DNA of 57,443 nt, taken from Streptomyces mayonensis (lineage in GTDB: Bacteria; Actinomycetota; Actinomycetes; Streptomycetales; Streptomycetaceae). This document shows, piece by piece, positions 8,495 to 16,729 of this stretch (positions within the stretch are counted from its first letter, which is position 1; every line of letters starts with the position of its first letter). Made by a program: the position numbers and the translations under genes. The notes under the pieces are model-generated. The model saw only the letters and a list, made by a program, of their open reading frames with translations, was not told the DNA's origin and ran no database searches. The stretch lies in NCBI RefSeq assembly GCF_018982965.1, contig NZ_JACBYP010000048.1, positions 1 to 57,443 of the forward strand, written 5' to 3'.

Positions 8495-9207
8495 CGCGAC
8501 GCCGGTCGTCCTTCCGGTGCGGGGGCGTGGGGTGGGAGGAAGCGGCCGGTTTCCGGGGCCAGCACGGCCAGGCGCAGCACGGCCGGGTGGTGCGGCTGGT
8601 CGAAGGCGACGGCGACGGCCGCCCCGGGCAGCGGCTGCAGCACCCTCCACCGCAGGTTCCGCCAGCGTCCGCCGTCCGCGAGCAGTACTCCGGGGTAGGT
8701 TTCGGGTCGGCTGATCGGCCCGGTTCCGGTGGTCTTGGCGCACGCTTCGTGGATCGCCCAGCGCCGGGCGAGCGCGGTCGCCCGGCGGTCGGGCGGAAGA
8801 AGGGCGAGTTCATGCCGCTGGGAGCGCGAGCAACAACGCTCCAGCAAGCCGGTGGTGGGTGGCACCGGGCCCTGGATGTCGACGCCCACGGCGCGGCCCA
8901 CGGCGACGGCGACGGCGACGGCTCCGCTGCTGTGGGAGATGCTGACACCGGTCGCCGGGTGGCCCTCCAGCAGCGGCTTGCCCTGATCGGTGCGGCCGAT
9001 GCGACAGGTCCGTGTCCAGCTCCCCAGGCCGCGCTCCAGCGCCCAGCGAAGCAGCGCGCGGCCCGCGGTGAACTCCTGTGCCCTGCGGGGCGCAAAGGCC
9101 CCGGCCCGGCGCGACTCCTCGGTGCTGAGCAGGTGCGCGTGGCGCGTCGCCGCCCCGGCCGGCGCGCAGGCGACCAGGACGTCGTGGCGGGCGGGCGTCC
9201 CTACCAT
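8491..9207 (-). CDS. Sfp-type 4'-phosphopantetheinyl transferase
   Basis: This 238-residue enzyme moves the phosphopantetheine arm of CoA onto a carrier-protein serine. The family signatures are ISHSSGAVAVAV, GVDIQGP (the magnesium Asp) and WAIHEACAKTTG (the WxxxEAxxK motif). It overlaps the aldolase-like gene by seven bases at its start and the dehydrogenase start by four at its end. The only carrier protein in the window lies two genes upstream, so this is very likely its private activator. Other carrier proteins of the cell could also be substrates. Confidence 0.88.
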   Translation of the reverse strand: MVGTPARHDVLVACAPAGAATRHAHLLSTEESRRAGAFAPRRAQEFTAGRALLRWALERGLGSWTRTCRIGRTDQGKPLLEGHPATGVSISHSSGAVAVAVAVGRAVGVDIQGPVPPTTGLLERCCSRSQRHELALLPPDRRATALARRWAIHEACAKTTGTGPISRPETYPGVLLADGGRWRNLRWRVLQPLPGAAVAVAFDQPHHPAVLRLAVLAPETGRFLPPHAPAPEGRPASR

Positions 9208-9959
9208 GTCGCGGCTTCGGGCCAGACGCGCCGGACGCGTCGGACGGCGTAGTCCCAGTAGGAACGTACCGACAGGTCCGCGTAGATGAAGTCCCGTTTG
9301 AGGGCGACGTCCGCGTCGGTGGCCCAGGTGTACGGCACTCCGCTCTGCTCCGCGAGCAGCTGCAGCCGGCAGGCGCGCTCCAGCACCTGCGCGAAGACCG
9401 CGGCGTGCCGCACGCTCTTTCCGACGATCACTCCGCCGTGGTTGCGCAGCAGGACGCCCTCCGCGTCGCCGAGGGACTCGGCGATGGCTTCGCCGGTCTC
9501 CTGGTCGAGCACCGTGTTGCTGGTCCGGGTGAACAGGGCGAGGGCTCCGGTGAAGTGCGCGCCGTCGTGCGAGACGGGTCGCAGCTCCAGGTCCGTGGCG
9601 CCGAACACCAGGGTGTGCGGGGCGTGACTGTGCACGATGCCGTTGACGTCCGGGCGCGCGCGGTAGATCGCTTGGTGCAGGGGGAGTTCGGGCGGGGCGA
9701 GCGGGTCGACCGGCGCGCCCGGGTCGATGGAGGCGGCCACCACCTGGTCGGGGGTCGCCTCGTCGAACCCGCACAGCGCGTTCTTGATGAAGAAGGTGCC
9801 GGAGCCCGGTGTCCGCGCCGATATCTGGCCCTGGTTGAAGTCGTCGTGTCCGTCGAGGGACAGCATCCGCGCCCCGGAGGCGATCTGGCCGGCCAGCCGG
9901 ACGGGTGTCCGGGACGCGGTGGACCGGTCCGCCGTGCCGGCAGTGGTGGTGGGTGTCAT
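9201..9959 (-). CDS. class II aldolase/adducin family protein
   Basis: At 252 residues it has the fold of metal-dependent fuculose-phosphate aldolases: the general-acid Glu in PPELPLHQAIYRARPD, the HxH metal ligands in IVHSHAPHTLVFG, and the third His in LLRNHGGVIVGKS. In secondary metabolism this fold serves both for retro-aldol/decarboxylation chemistry and, as in NovR/CloR, as a non-heme iron oxygenase. It lies inside the tightly overlapping ACP block, so a role in building or trimming the paulic acid precursor is likely. The exact reaction is unknown. Confidence 0.82.
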   Translation of the reverse strand: MTPTTTAGTADRSTASRTPVRLAGQIASGARMLSLDGHDDFNQGQISARTPGSGTFFIKNALCGFDEATPDQVVAASIDPGAPVDPLAPPELPLHQAIYRARPDVNGIVHSHAPHTLVFGATDLELRPVSHDGAHFTGALALFTRTSNTVLDQETGEAIAESLGDAEGVLLRNHGGVIVGKSVRHAAVFAQVLERACRLQLLAEQSGVPYTWATDADVALKRDFIYADLSVRSYWDYAVRRVRRVWPEAATW

Positions 9960-10708
9960 GGCTGCTCCTCCCGCCCTTCGGCCGTCGCGCGGGCCATCGT
10001 GGCCAACAGGTCGTCGAAGACCGAATGAAGCGGGTAGAGGCCGGGGGCGCGGCCCACACTCCAGCTCGCGGCTCCGACGGCGCCGGCCGCGGCCGCGTCG
10101 AGGGAACTCACCTCGTGGGTGACGGTCAGCGTCTGCTCCGGCCAGCTGAGGCGGACCTCGTGGTCGCTGACGGCCGGGCCGCAGCGCAGCGAGGCGACGT
10201 CGGCAGCCGGCCGGCCGGTGTACCGCAGCCACTCCCGGGCGAGCCGGGACGCCGTGGTGCTCGGCCGGTGGACCTTGGTGGCGGGATGGCGTTCCAGGAC
10301 GGCGGCTTCCGGTACCGCGCCGGTGATGCCGGCCCGCTCCATGGTCGTGACCACGTCCGCGACGCAGGCCAGGGCACGGGTCTGCAGGTAGTTGCCGAGG
10401 GACAGGTTGGGCGCGAGGACGACGGGAGCCTTGGCGGACAGATCGTCGAACAGCCGCAGCTGGTCGTCCTCCAGGGCGGACACGCACTCGACGACGGGTA
10501 CTCCGAGACTCAGCCCCAGGCCGGCGGCCTGGGCCACGACGGCGGGCGCCGAGCAGTCGACGAGTACGTCGGGGACCGGTACGTCGCCCCACTGGTCCGG
10601 CCGGCGCGGGTCGTACACGTGGACGGCGTGCCCTTCCGCCGACGCAGTGCGCTGGACGGCCCGGCCGAGGCGGCCCGAGCCGAACACGCCGAGGGCCGGC
10701 TCAGGCAT
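9956..10708 (-). CDS. DapB-like (dihydrodipicolinate reductase family) oxidoreductase
   Basis: This 250-residue protein has an N-terminal NAD(P)-binding fold (GVFGSGRLGRAV) and a C-terminal DapB-like domain with VLAPNLSLGNYL and GRAPGLYPLHSVFD. The DapB signature around residue 145 reads ERHPATKVHRPSTTAS: the catalytic His and Lys positions are kept, but the neighbouring second His is Pro, the Asp is His and the Gly of PSGTA is Thr. It is therefore probably not a lysine-pathway enzyme. It overlaps both neighbours (stop/start overlaps of 4 and 8 bases). Reduction of an imine or enamine intermediate of paulic acid is my best guess. Confidence 0.78.
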   Translation of the reverse strand: MPEPALGVFGSGRLGRAVQRTASAEGHAVHVYDPRRPDQWGDVPVPDVLVDCSAPAVVAQAAGLGLSLGVPVVECVSALEDDQLRLFDDLSAKAPVVLAPNLSLGNYLQTRALACVADVVTTMERAGITGAVPEAAVLERHPATKVHRPSTTASRLAREWLRYTGRPAADVASLRCGPAVSDHEVRLSWPEQTLTVTHEVSSLDAAAAGAVGAASWSVGRAPGLYPLHSVFDDLLATMARATAEGREEQP

Positions 10709-10973
10709 CGGCGACCTCCCGCAGGTGCTGGGAGACGAGTTCGACGAGGCTGTCGATGGTTTCGAAGCGGTCGCTCTCCTCCTCGGGATCGAGGTAGACG
10801 CCGAGTTCGTTCTCCACCGTGTCGATCATGCGAATGTAGGCCAGTGACGAGTAACTGACCTGGGGGAGCGACCAGCCGGCGGCTGCCAGGTCCCGCTCGG
10901 TCAGGTCGCCCTCCGCCGAGCCGAGCACGATGCGCACGATGCGCGAACGGATGTCGTCGGGGGAAGCGGGCAT
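10701..10973 (-). CDS. discrete acyl carrier protein
   Basis: This small acidic four-helix protein (90 residues from the ATG at 10973) has the attachment region VSYSSLAYIRMIDTVENEL, where the second Ser of YSSL takes the place of Ser in the usual DSL motif. A GTG at 11000 overlaps the ligase stop, but AGGAG eight bases before the ATG at 10973 makes the shorter form better. It follows the acyl-AMP ligase and shares an operon with a PPTase, so it is probably loaded by the ligase and carries the paulic acid precursor through desaturation and sulfur chemistry. The lost Asp is a mild oddity. Confidence 0.83.
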   Translation of the reverse strand: MPASPDDIRSRIVRIVLGSAEGDLTERDLAAAGWSLPQVSYSSLAYIRMIDTVENELGVYLDPEEESDRFETIDSLVELVSQHLREVADA

Positions 10974-10996
10974 GGCTGAGGTCTCCTTGGGCGTGG

Positions 10997-12439
10997 TCAC
11001 TGGACGTTCTCGGAGTCGTCGAACATGCGGCGCAGTGCCGCCGTGGCGGGCTTGCCACTGGAACTGCGGGGGATCTCCGCCACGATGCGCACGAGGCTGG
11101 GGATCTTGTACGGGGCCAGGCGCCGGGCGACGTGTCGGCGCGGGCCGGCCGGATCGAGGTCCGGGGCGGCGGCGAGGACCGCGGCGAGGGCGGAGGTCCC
11201 GTGCCGGTCGGCGACCTCCAGGACGATCGCGTCCCGCACCCCCGGTGCCCCGGCGAGGGCTTCGGAGACCTCGACCGCGTCGATCTTGCGGCCCCCGATG
11301 TTGATCACCTGACTGGTGCGTCCGGTCAGCACGAGACTTCCGTCCGACAGGCAGCCGACGTCGCTCGTACGGTAGAAGCCGTCGGCGCCGACGCGGCTCT
11401 CGAAGGCTCCTGGGGCGTTGAGGTAGCGCGTGCCCATGGACTCGCTCCTGACCTCCACGACGCCGGGCTCCCCGTCACCGCCGGCTCGCAACTCGACGCC
11501 GGGAAGCGGCTGTCCCAGTCCCGGGTCGGTCAGCGGGTTGCGGGCAAAGGTGAGCGGTCCCGCCTCCGCGATGCCGAAGTAGTTCTGCAGCGGTACGCCG
11601 GTGCGGTCCACGAACTGCTGCTTGGTCGCCGGGTTCAGGGGCGCCGCGGAGGAGATGGCCGTCCGCAGGTCCGGCAGCGCTTCGGCGGACAGGGGCCGCC
11701 GCACCAGGGACTCGTACAGTGCGGGGAAGCCGACCAGCCGGGTGGCGGCGCTGCCCCGCAGCATGCGCGAGACCGCTCCGGCCGTGGGCAGTCCGCTGCC
11801 CAGGTGCAGTCGTGCCCCCACGAGGAACGCCGACAGCAGCGAGGTGTTGAAGGCCAGCCCGTTGGACAGCGAGGCGAAGCACAGGATGCCGTCGCCGCCG
11901 GACAGGCCGGTGCCGTCGGCCCAGTTGGCGGCGGCGCGGTGGACCGCCCGGCCGCGGAACTCGATGCAGTTCGGGCGGCCGGTGGACCCCGAGGTGAAGC
12001 GGCAGACCTCTGTCTCGTCGTGCAGGTCGGGACGGTCGTGGCGGACAGCGAACCGGGTGGTGTGCAGGGGCCCGGTCCCGAGAACCCCGCACCGGCTGCC
12101 GTGTTCCGGGACCGGCGTGCTCTCCTCGTGGACCAGCAGATCGAGCCCGCAGTCCTCCTGGATGACCCGGGTCTCCTGCGCGCCCGAGGCCCGGTCGACG
12201 AGGAACGGTACGCCCCCGGCCTTGAGGACGGCCAGATACGTGACCACGTACGCGACGGAGTTGCCGGCCTGGATGCCGACGCGGGGCCGCTCCCGTCCGG
12301 GCAGCAGACGGCGGACGTCCGCGGACCGCCGGTCACTGGCCGCGTCCAGCTCCCGGTAGGACAGCGACGACTGGCGGTCGGCCACGGCCGCAGCGTCGCC
12401 GTGGGCGCGGACGGCCCGGGTGATGACATCGATGAGCAC
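10997..12439 (-). CDS. acyl/aminoacyl-AMP ligase (ANL superfamily)
   Basis: At 480 residues this is an adenylate-forming ligase. Motif A3 is RFTSGSTGRPN (about 146-156), A5 is NYFGIAEAGPLT, A7 is YRTSDVGCL with GRTSQVINIGGRKID, and A10 has the catalytic Lys in RSSSGKPATAALR. It is shorter than NRPS A-domains and has no attached carrier domain, so it probably loads the free-standing ACP encoded next. By analogy with paulic acid (a four-carbon amino-acid-like acid) the substrate may be threonine or a related C4 acid. Activation of 3-hydroxyanthranilate is the alternative. Confidence 0.86.
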   Translation of the reverse strand: MLIDVITRAVRAHGDAAAVADRQSSLSYRELDAASDRRSADVRRLLPGRERPRVGIQAGNSVAYVVTYLAVLKAGGVPFLVDRASGAQETRVIQEDCGLDLLVHEESTPVPEHGSRCGVLGTGPLHTTRFAVRHDRPDLHDETEVCRFTSGSTGRPNCIEFRGRAVHRAAANWADGTGLSGGDGILCFASLSNGLAFNTSLLSAFLVGARLHLGSGLPTAGAVSRMLRGSAATRLVGFPALYESLVRRPLSAEALPDLRTAISSAAPLNPATKQQFVDRTGVPLQNYFGIAEAGPLTFARNPLTDPGLGQPLPGVELRAGGDGEPGVVEVRSESMGTRYLNAPGAFESRVGADGFYRTSDVGCLSDGSLVLTGRTSQVINIGGRKIDAVEVSEALAGAPGVRDAIVLEVADRHGTSALAAVLAAAPDLDPAGPRRHVARRLAPYKIPSLVRIVAEIPRSSSGKPATAALRRMFDDSENVQ

Positions 12440-12445
12440 GGCGCG

Positions 12446-13924
12446 TCACCGCTGCCCGTGGGCGTGGGCCGGCTGGAGCCGGTCGGTCTTGACCGCCGAC
12501 GTGCCGGGCTCGCCGAGCATCGCGACGTAGAGGACCTCGTCCTCGTCCGCCAGTCCCGCCAGCAAGTGCCAGCCTCCGGCGTCGAAGCCGCCGATGGTGG
12601 TCACCGCGATGCCCGCCGCGGTGGCACCGAGGCAGAGGAGGTGGGCCAGGGCCCCGGCACGCAGCAGCGCCTCGTCGATGCCCCGGGTGCCGAGGCGGAA
12701 GATGTCGTCGTGCCGGGCATGGAAGACGACGGCCGCGCAGGCGTGGCGCAGTTGCTCCTGGCCCATACAGATCCGCACGATGTCGTCGCCGGCCGCCGCG
12801 GCGGCCCGGGTGGGCCGGACGGCGATCTCGCCGCTGCCGCGGACCGCGTACGAGCCCGGGGCGAGCCCGCCGACCCGGCGGGCGACCAAGGTGGCTCCGA
12901 AGCCGTCCGACGGCGGCAGGCCGGTGGTCAGCGGTGCCCCCAGGAAGGCCAACGCCTGCCGCACCCGGTCCTCGCGCAGTTCGGCTTCGCCGAAGTCCTT
13001 CGCGGAGCGCCGCCGGGGGGCGAGCCCTGCCAACGGGACCTGTCCCGGGGCGCTGCCCGGCTCCCTGCCGTCCGGGCCGGTCAGCAGGGGGCGCGGGCGT
13101 GGCGTGGAGGTGTGCGCCGGAGGCTGCTGGAGGCGCGGGGCGAGGCTCCGCCAGCACCGGGCCTCGGATCCGTCCGGGAGCCGGCGGGCCGGCGGCACGT
13201 TGCGCCAGTCCGTACACGTCCACGGACCGTCGGACGGCCGGTCGGGTGCCACGGGACCGGCCACCCGCAGGACGCTGTGGGCGAACATGTGGTTGGGGCC
13301 GAGGCGCAGCAGCGCCCCCAGAGGGCCGGTCGCCGCCCGTGTCAGCCACTCGGCCCGGCGGTGGGTCCGGTCCGCCAGGCACAACAGGTGCGTGCCCAGG
13401 TGCGCGGCGTCCAGTTGGGCGTACAGATAGCCGCGGTCGTCGTACTTGCGTATGGACAGCCACGGGCGCACCGCGATGAGCACCAGGAAGGAGCCGGGTC
13501 CCGGCAAGGTGAGTCCGCCGGCGTCCAGTGCGGCGGCCACCCGGTCGCCCTCGTGCAGCAGCCGGCAGCTGCGCCGGGTGACGTCCACGGAGAACACCGC
13601 CGGGCCCAGGGGACCACCGGTGGCGACGTAGATCTCGTACGGGTACAGGGCACCGGCCGACGGAGCCGAGGGCCCGCGGTCGAGCGACCCCTCGGCGGAT
13701 GCGTCGAACAGGGCGAGTGCGCCCCGCAGTTCGGTGGGCAGGCCGATCCGCTGCGCCTGTGGGGCGCCGTCGTCAGTGGCGGCGAGTGCCATCTGCTGCC
13801 AGAAGCGCAGGGCGTCCCCCTCGGTGTCCGCGGCGTGGGGACGAAGTCCGGTGGCCGCGTCAGCGACGGCGCCCTCGAGGCGGTCGGCCGACCGGTCGTC
13901 CATGACGGAGCTCTTGTCCTTCAC
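12446..13924 (-). CDS. tandem SagB-type (nitroreductase-fold) FMN oxidase
   Basis: This 492-residue protein has two SagB/McbC-like halves. The first carries APSAGALYPYEIYVATGG (about 85-105) and a Tyr-rich stretch KYDDRGYLYAQLDAAH. The second begins near residue 300 with LAPRRRSAKDFGEAEL and continues with GGLAPGSYAVRGSGEI and RAGALAHLLCLGATAAGIAV. Such FMN oxidases dehydrogenate thiazolines or oxazolines in other pathways. The GTG at 13924 has GGGAGAAG upstream; an ATG at 13903 is the alternative. It heads the leftward operon, opposite the LuxR gene. Oxidation of an ACP-bound thioamide, thiol or cyclic N,S intermediate is inferred. Confidence 0.82.
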   Translation of the reverse strand: MKDKSSVMDDRSADRLEGAVADAATGLRPHAADTEGDALRFWQQMALAATDDGAPQAQRIGLPTELRGALALFDASAEGSLDRGPSAPSAGALYPYEIYVATGGPLGPAVFSVDVTRRSCRLLHEGDRVAAALDAGGLTLPGPGSFLVLIAVRPWLSIRKYDDRGYLYAQLDAAHLGTHLLCLADRTHRRAEWLTRAATGPLGALLRLGPNHMFAHSVLRVAGPVAPDRPSDGPWTCTDWRNVPPARRLPDGSEARCWRSLAPRLQQPPAHTSTPRPRPLLTGPDGREPGSAPGQVPLAGLAPRRRSAKDFGEAELREDRVRQALAFLGAPLTTGLPPSDGFGATLVARRVGGLAPGSYAVRGSGEIAVRPTRAAAAAGDDIVRICMGQEQLRHACAAVVFHARHDDIFRLGTRGIDEALLRAGALAHLLCLGATAAGIAVTTIGGFDAGGWHLLAGLADEDEVLYVAMLGEPGTSAVKTDRLQPAHAHGQR

Positions 13925-13944
13925 CGGTTTCGCTTCTCCCTTCC

Positions 13945-13968
13945 TGCCGAGGCGGGCCCGCCTCGGCA
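13945..13968. promoter_or_regulatory. 24-base perfect palindrome in SagB leader
   Basis: TGCCGAGGCGGG (13945-13956) is followed directly by its reverse complement (13957-13968). It lies about 20 bases before the SagB gene start in the divergent SagB/LuxR spacer. It could be an operator or an attenuating leader hairpin. The rest of the 233-base spacer is AT-richer and must hold both promoters; I cannot name exact -10/-35 boxes. Confidence 0.5.
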
Positions 13969-14157
13969 CCTGAGTTGACACCGAGGAATGAGCCGCGCTT
14001 ACTCGATAACTACGTGCGGTAATGCAGAAAAGCGGGTGCAATATCTTCATCAACAGCAGCTGCGATCTTGCCAGATAAGAGCGGAACCGTGTAGACCCTT
14101 TCATGGCCAGCAGTGGCCGTGACCGGCATAGGACATGCGGGGGAAGGAATTGAATAG

Positions 14158-15036
14158 GTGCTCCTGCAGGCAAATAGAATCGGAAAGAATGCAGCTCTGG
14201 AAACGCTGTCGGATCTGGTGGGAAGGCAGCGGCAGGCGTTGCTGGAGGCCGGGGAGGCCACCCGTTCCCTGCAGTCGCAGCTGTCCGCCCTCGTCCTGCA
14301 CCACGGCGGGACTCCGGACGCGTCGGTCGCGGGCGTCGAGGAGATCGACGACCCGGCTCGGGTACGCGCCCTGTTGGACTCCGTGGCGACGATGGTCCGG
14401 CACGAGATCCGTGTCATCCAGCCGTCCGTGGTCGCCCGTCATCTGATCGCCGACTGGCTGGTCGAGGACCGGCACGGGCACGCGGACGGCGTCGGCGTCC
14501 GTACCATCCACCAGAGTTCCCTGCAGCGCAGCGAGCGGGCCGCGTCCTACCTGGACCGGCTGACACGGCGCGGGGTGCACGTCCGGGTCGCACCGCTGCT
14601 GCCGTTCCGCCTGATCATGGTGGACGAGACGTTCGCGCTGGTCTGCCCGCCGGACACGACGCTGCTGGTGCGCCGGCCCGCTCTGCTCCAGCTCCTCGCG
14701 CGGGTGTTCGAGTTCTGTTGGGACGACGCACGCGAGCTCCAGCAGCCACCAGCGGTCGCCGCGCCGCGGGAGACGGAGGAGCCGGGCCGCCGGCCCGGCG
14801 CGGGCGGAGTCGCGCTGAGCGAGCAGCAGCTCGTCATCCTCAGGCTCTGGGCGAAAGGCCGTCAGGACGCCGAAATCGCCCGTGAGCTGCGGGTTTCTCC
14901 GCGCACTCTGCGCCGTTCGGTATCGGCGCTGCTGCGGCGGCTCGGCGTGAGCAGCCGCTTCGAGGCCGGCGTGGTGGCCGCCCGCTCGCACCTGCTGCCG
15001 GAGGACACCGAAGGTACGCCGCCTCCCGCCCGGTGA
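14158..15036 (+). CDS. LuxR-type (TrmB/helR-like) transcriptional regulator
   Basis: This 292-residue protein ends in a LuxR helix-turn-helix (about 222-285: LSEQQLVILRLWAKGRQDAE, then LRVSPRTLRRSVSALLRRLG). The N-terminal 200 residues look like the phospholipase D-like sensor of orphan Streptomyces LuxR/TrmB regulators, with QSQLSALVLHHGG and VRTIHQSSLQ. It has no receiver or autoinducer domain. The GTG at 14158 follows GGAAGGA. It is divergent from the ACP/SagB operon and sits between the cluster's halves, so it is the best candidate pathway-specific activator. No SARP is present. Confidence 0.82.
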   Translation: MLLQANRIGKNAALETLSDLVGRQRQALLEAGEATRSLQSQLSALVLHHGGTPDASVAGVEEIDDPARVRALLDSVATMVRHEIRVIQPSVVARHLIADWLVEDRHGHADGVGVRTIHQSSLQRSERAASYLDRLTRRGVHVRVAPLLPFRLIMVDETFALVCPPDTTLLVRRPALLQLLARVFEFCWDDARELQQPPAVAAPRETEEPGRRPGAGGVALSEQQLVILRLWAKGRQDAEIARELRVSPRTLRRSVSALLRRLGVSSRFEAGVVAARSHLLPEDTEGTPPPAR

Positions 15037-15148
15037 GCCCCGTCCGCGGCCGTGGCTCCTCTCGTGCCGCATGCCCTCCGGGACCTCGGCGCCGCCGTGA
15101 GGCGCGCGCCGCCGGGTCCCCGCCCATGACACCGACCTGGAGTGCGAC

Positions 15149-16516
15149 ATGTCCGTTCAACCGACCCTGCCGACCACCGAGACGACATGCGGCGACCCGC
15201 TGCCCGTGCTGGGCGCCGACGTGACGGTGCCGCTCGTCACGGGTGGCGAAGTGCCGTACGCGGCGCTCGACTACGCCGCCAGCGCCCCCGTTCTGCGCAG
15301 TGTCTGGGACGATGTGGCCGCCTATGTGCCGTACTACGGCAGTGTGCACCGCGGCGCCGGTCACCTGTCGCAGCTGTCGACGGAGCTGTTCGAGCGGAGC
15401 CGGCAGACGGTGAAGGAGTTCCTCGGCTGCCGCGGAGACGACGAGGTGGTCTTCACCCGGTCGACCACCGACTCGCTCAACATGATGGCGGCGACGCTCC
15501 CCGCCGGCACCCGGGTCTACGTCTTCGAGACCGAGCACCACGCCGGCCTGCTGCCGTGGCGGGACCACGAGCTCACCCTGCTGCCGGCCCCGGGATCCCG
15601 CCAGGAGGCGGTCGAGGCCGTGGCCGAGGCACTGACCGGCCACGACCCGCTGCTGCCGGGACTTGTCTGCGTGACGGGCGCCTCGAACGTCACGGGCGAG
15701 TTGTGGCCGGTCGCCGAGATCACCGAGGTCGCGCACGCGGCCGGGGTGCGGGTCGTCCTGGACGCCGCACAGCTCGTGCCGCACCGCCCGGTCGACATCG
15801 GCGCACTGGGGGTGGACTACGTCGCCTTCTCCGGACACAAGATGTACGCGCCCTTCGGAGCAGGCGTGCTGGCGGGGCGCCCGGACTGGCTGCGCGAGGC
15901 CGAGCCGTACCTCTGGGGAGGCGGCGCCAGCAGGCGGGTCGTCCACGGCGCCGACGGGCTGTCCGTCGACTGGCAGCAGGGTGCCGCGCGCCACGAGGCC
16001 GGATCGCCGAACGTCGTCGGCGTCCACGCGCTGGCGTCGGCGTGCCGGGCGCTCAGGAAGGAGGGCTTCGAGTCCCTGGCGGCCCGCGAGGAAGCGCTGC
16101 TGCAGCGGACCCTGGCAGGACTGGCGGCGATCCCACAGGTCGAAGTGCTCTCCCTGCTGGGGCGTTCCGCCGCGCGGGTGGCCGTCGTCAGCTTCGTCGT
16201 CGACGGCTGGAACAGCTCGCACCTGGCAGCGGCACTGTCCGCCGAACACGGCATCGGAGTGCGCGACGGCATGTTCTGCGCCCACCCCCTGGTCCGCGGT
16301 CTGCTCGGCAACGCGCCCGACCGGCCGGACGAGTGCGGCGCCCCACAACCACTCGGGCCGGGCGAGCGACCGGTGAACGCGGTGCGCGCGAGCTTCGGGG
16401 CCGGTACCCCCGTCGAACACCTCGACCGCATGGTGGCCGCGATCGCGCAGCTCACCCGTGACGGGGCGCGATTGACCTATCGCACCGAGGCGGGGCGCTG
16501 CGTTCCGGTGCGCTGA
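15149..16516 (+). CDS. class V aminotransferase / cysteine desulfurase-like PLP enzyme
   Basis: The 455-residue fold type I PLP enzyme carries the Schiff-base Lys in YVAFSGHKMYAPFG (about 225-238), the PLP Asp/Gln in VVLDAAQLVPHRP and TRSTTDSLNMM near the cofactor phosphate. It resembles the SufS/CsdA group; a Cys in DGMFCAHPLV sits where desulfurases hold the persulfide loop. Published work on paulomycin lists an aminotransferase for paulic acid, which fits. Together with the ThiF-rhodanese gene that converges on it, it could supply persulfide sulfur for the isothiocyanate. A plain transaminase role is possible. Confidence 0.84.
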   Translation: MSVQPTLPTTETTCGDPLPVLGADVTVPLVTGGEVPYAALDYAASAPVLRSVWDDVAAYVPYYGSVHRGAGHLSQLSTELFERSRQTVKEFLGCRGDDEVVFTRSTTDSLNMMAATLPAGTRVYVFETEHHAGLLPWRDHELTLLPAPGSRQEAVEAVAEALTGHDPLLPGLVCVTGASNVTGELWPVAEITEVAHAAGVRVVLDAAQLVPHRPVDIGALGVDYVAFSGHKMYAPFGAGVLAGRPDWLREAEPYLWGGGASRRVVHGADGLSVDWQQGAARHEAGSPNVVGVHALASACRALRKEGFESLAAREEALLQRTLAGLAAIPQVEVLSLLGRSAARVAVVSFVVDGWNSSHLAAALSAEHGIGVRDGMFCAHPLVRGLLGNAPDRPDECGAPQPLGPGERPVNAVRASFGAGTPVEHLDRMVAAIAQLTRDGARLTYRTEAGRCVPVR

Positions 16517-16532
16517 GGAATCGGCTCGAAAA

Positions 16533-16562
16533 ATGCCCGCCTGCTCCGGAGCAGGCGGGCAT
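16533..16562. terminator. strong intrinsic terminator between convergent operons
   Basis: Fifteen-base perfect arms ATGCCCGCCTGCTCC and GGAGCAGGCGGGCAT meet without a spacer. On the leftward strand the hairpin is followed by TTTTTCGA, a genuine U-tract, so it ends the 26487-16730 operon. The aminotransferase transcript meets it 16 bases after its stop. The rest of 16517-16729 holds nothing I recognise. Confidence 0.85.
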
Positions 16563-16729
16563 TCGGCTGTCGTCGAAGGAGCCGGTAATTGCGGACGCAC
16601 CCAATCACCCTGTTGCGTGACCGGAAACCGGGAGGCCGGTCGCACGGTGGCACGGTTGCCGGGAACGGCGTTCTCTGCGGCGCTCGCCGCATTCCCTCGG
16701 CGAAAAAGCGGCCGTGCCGGGCAAGGCGC

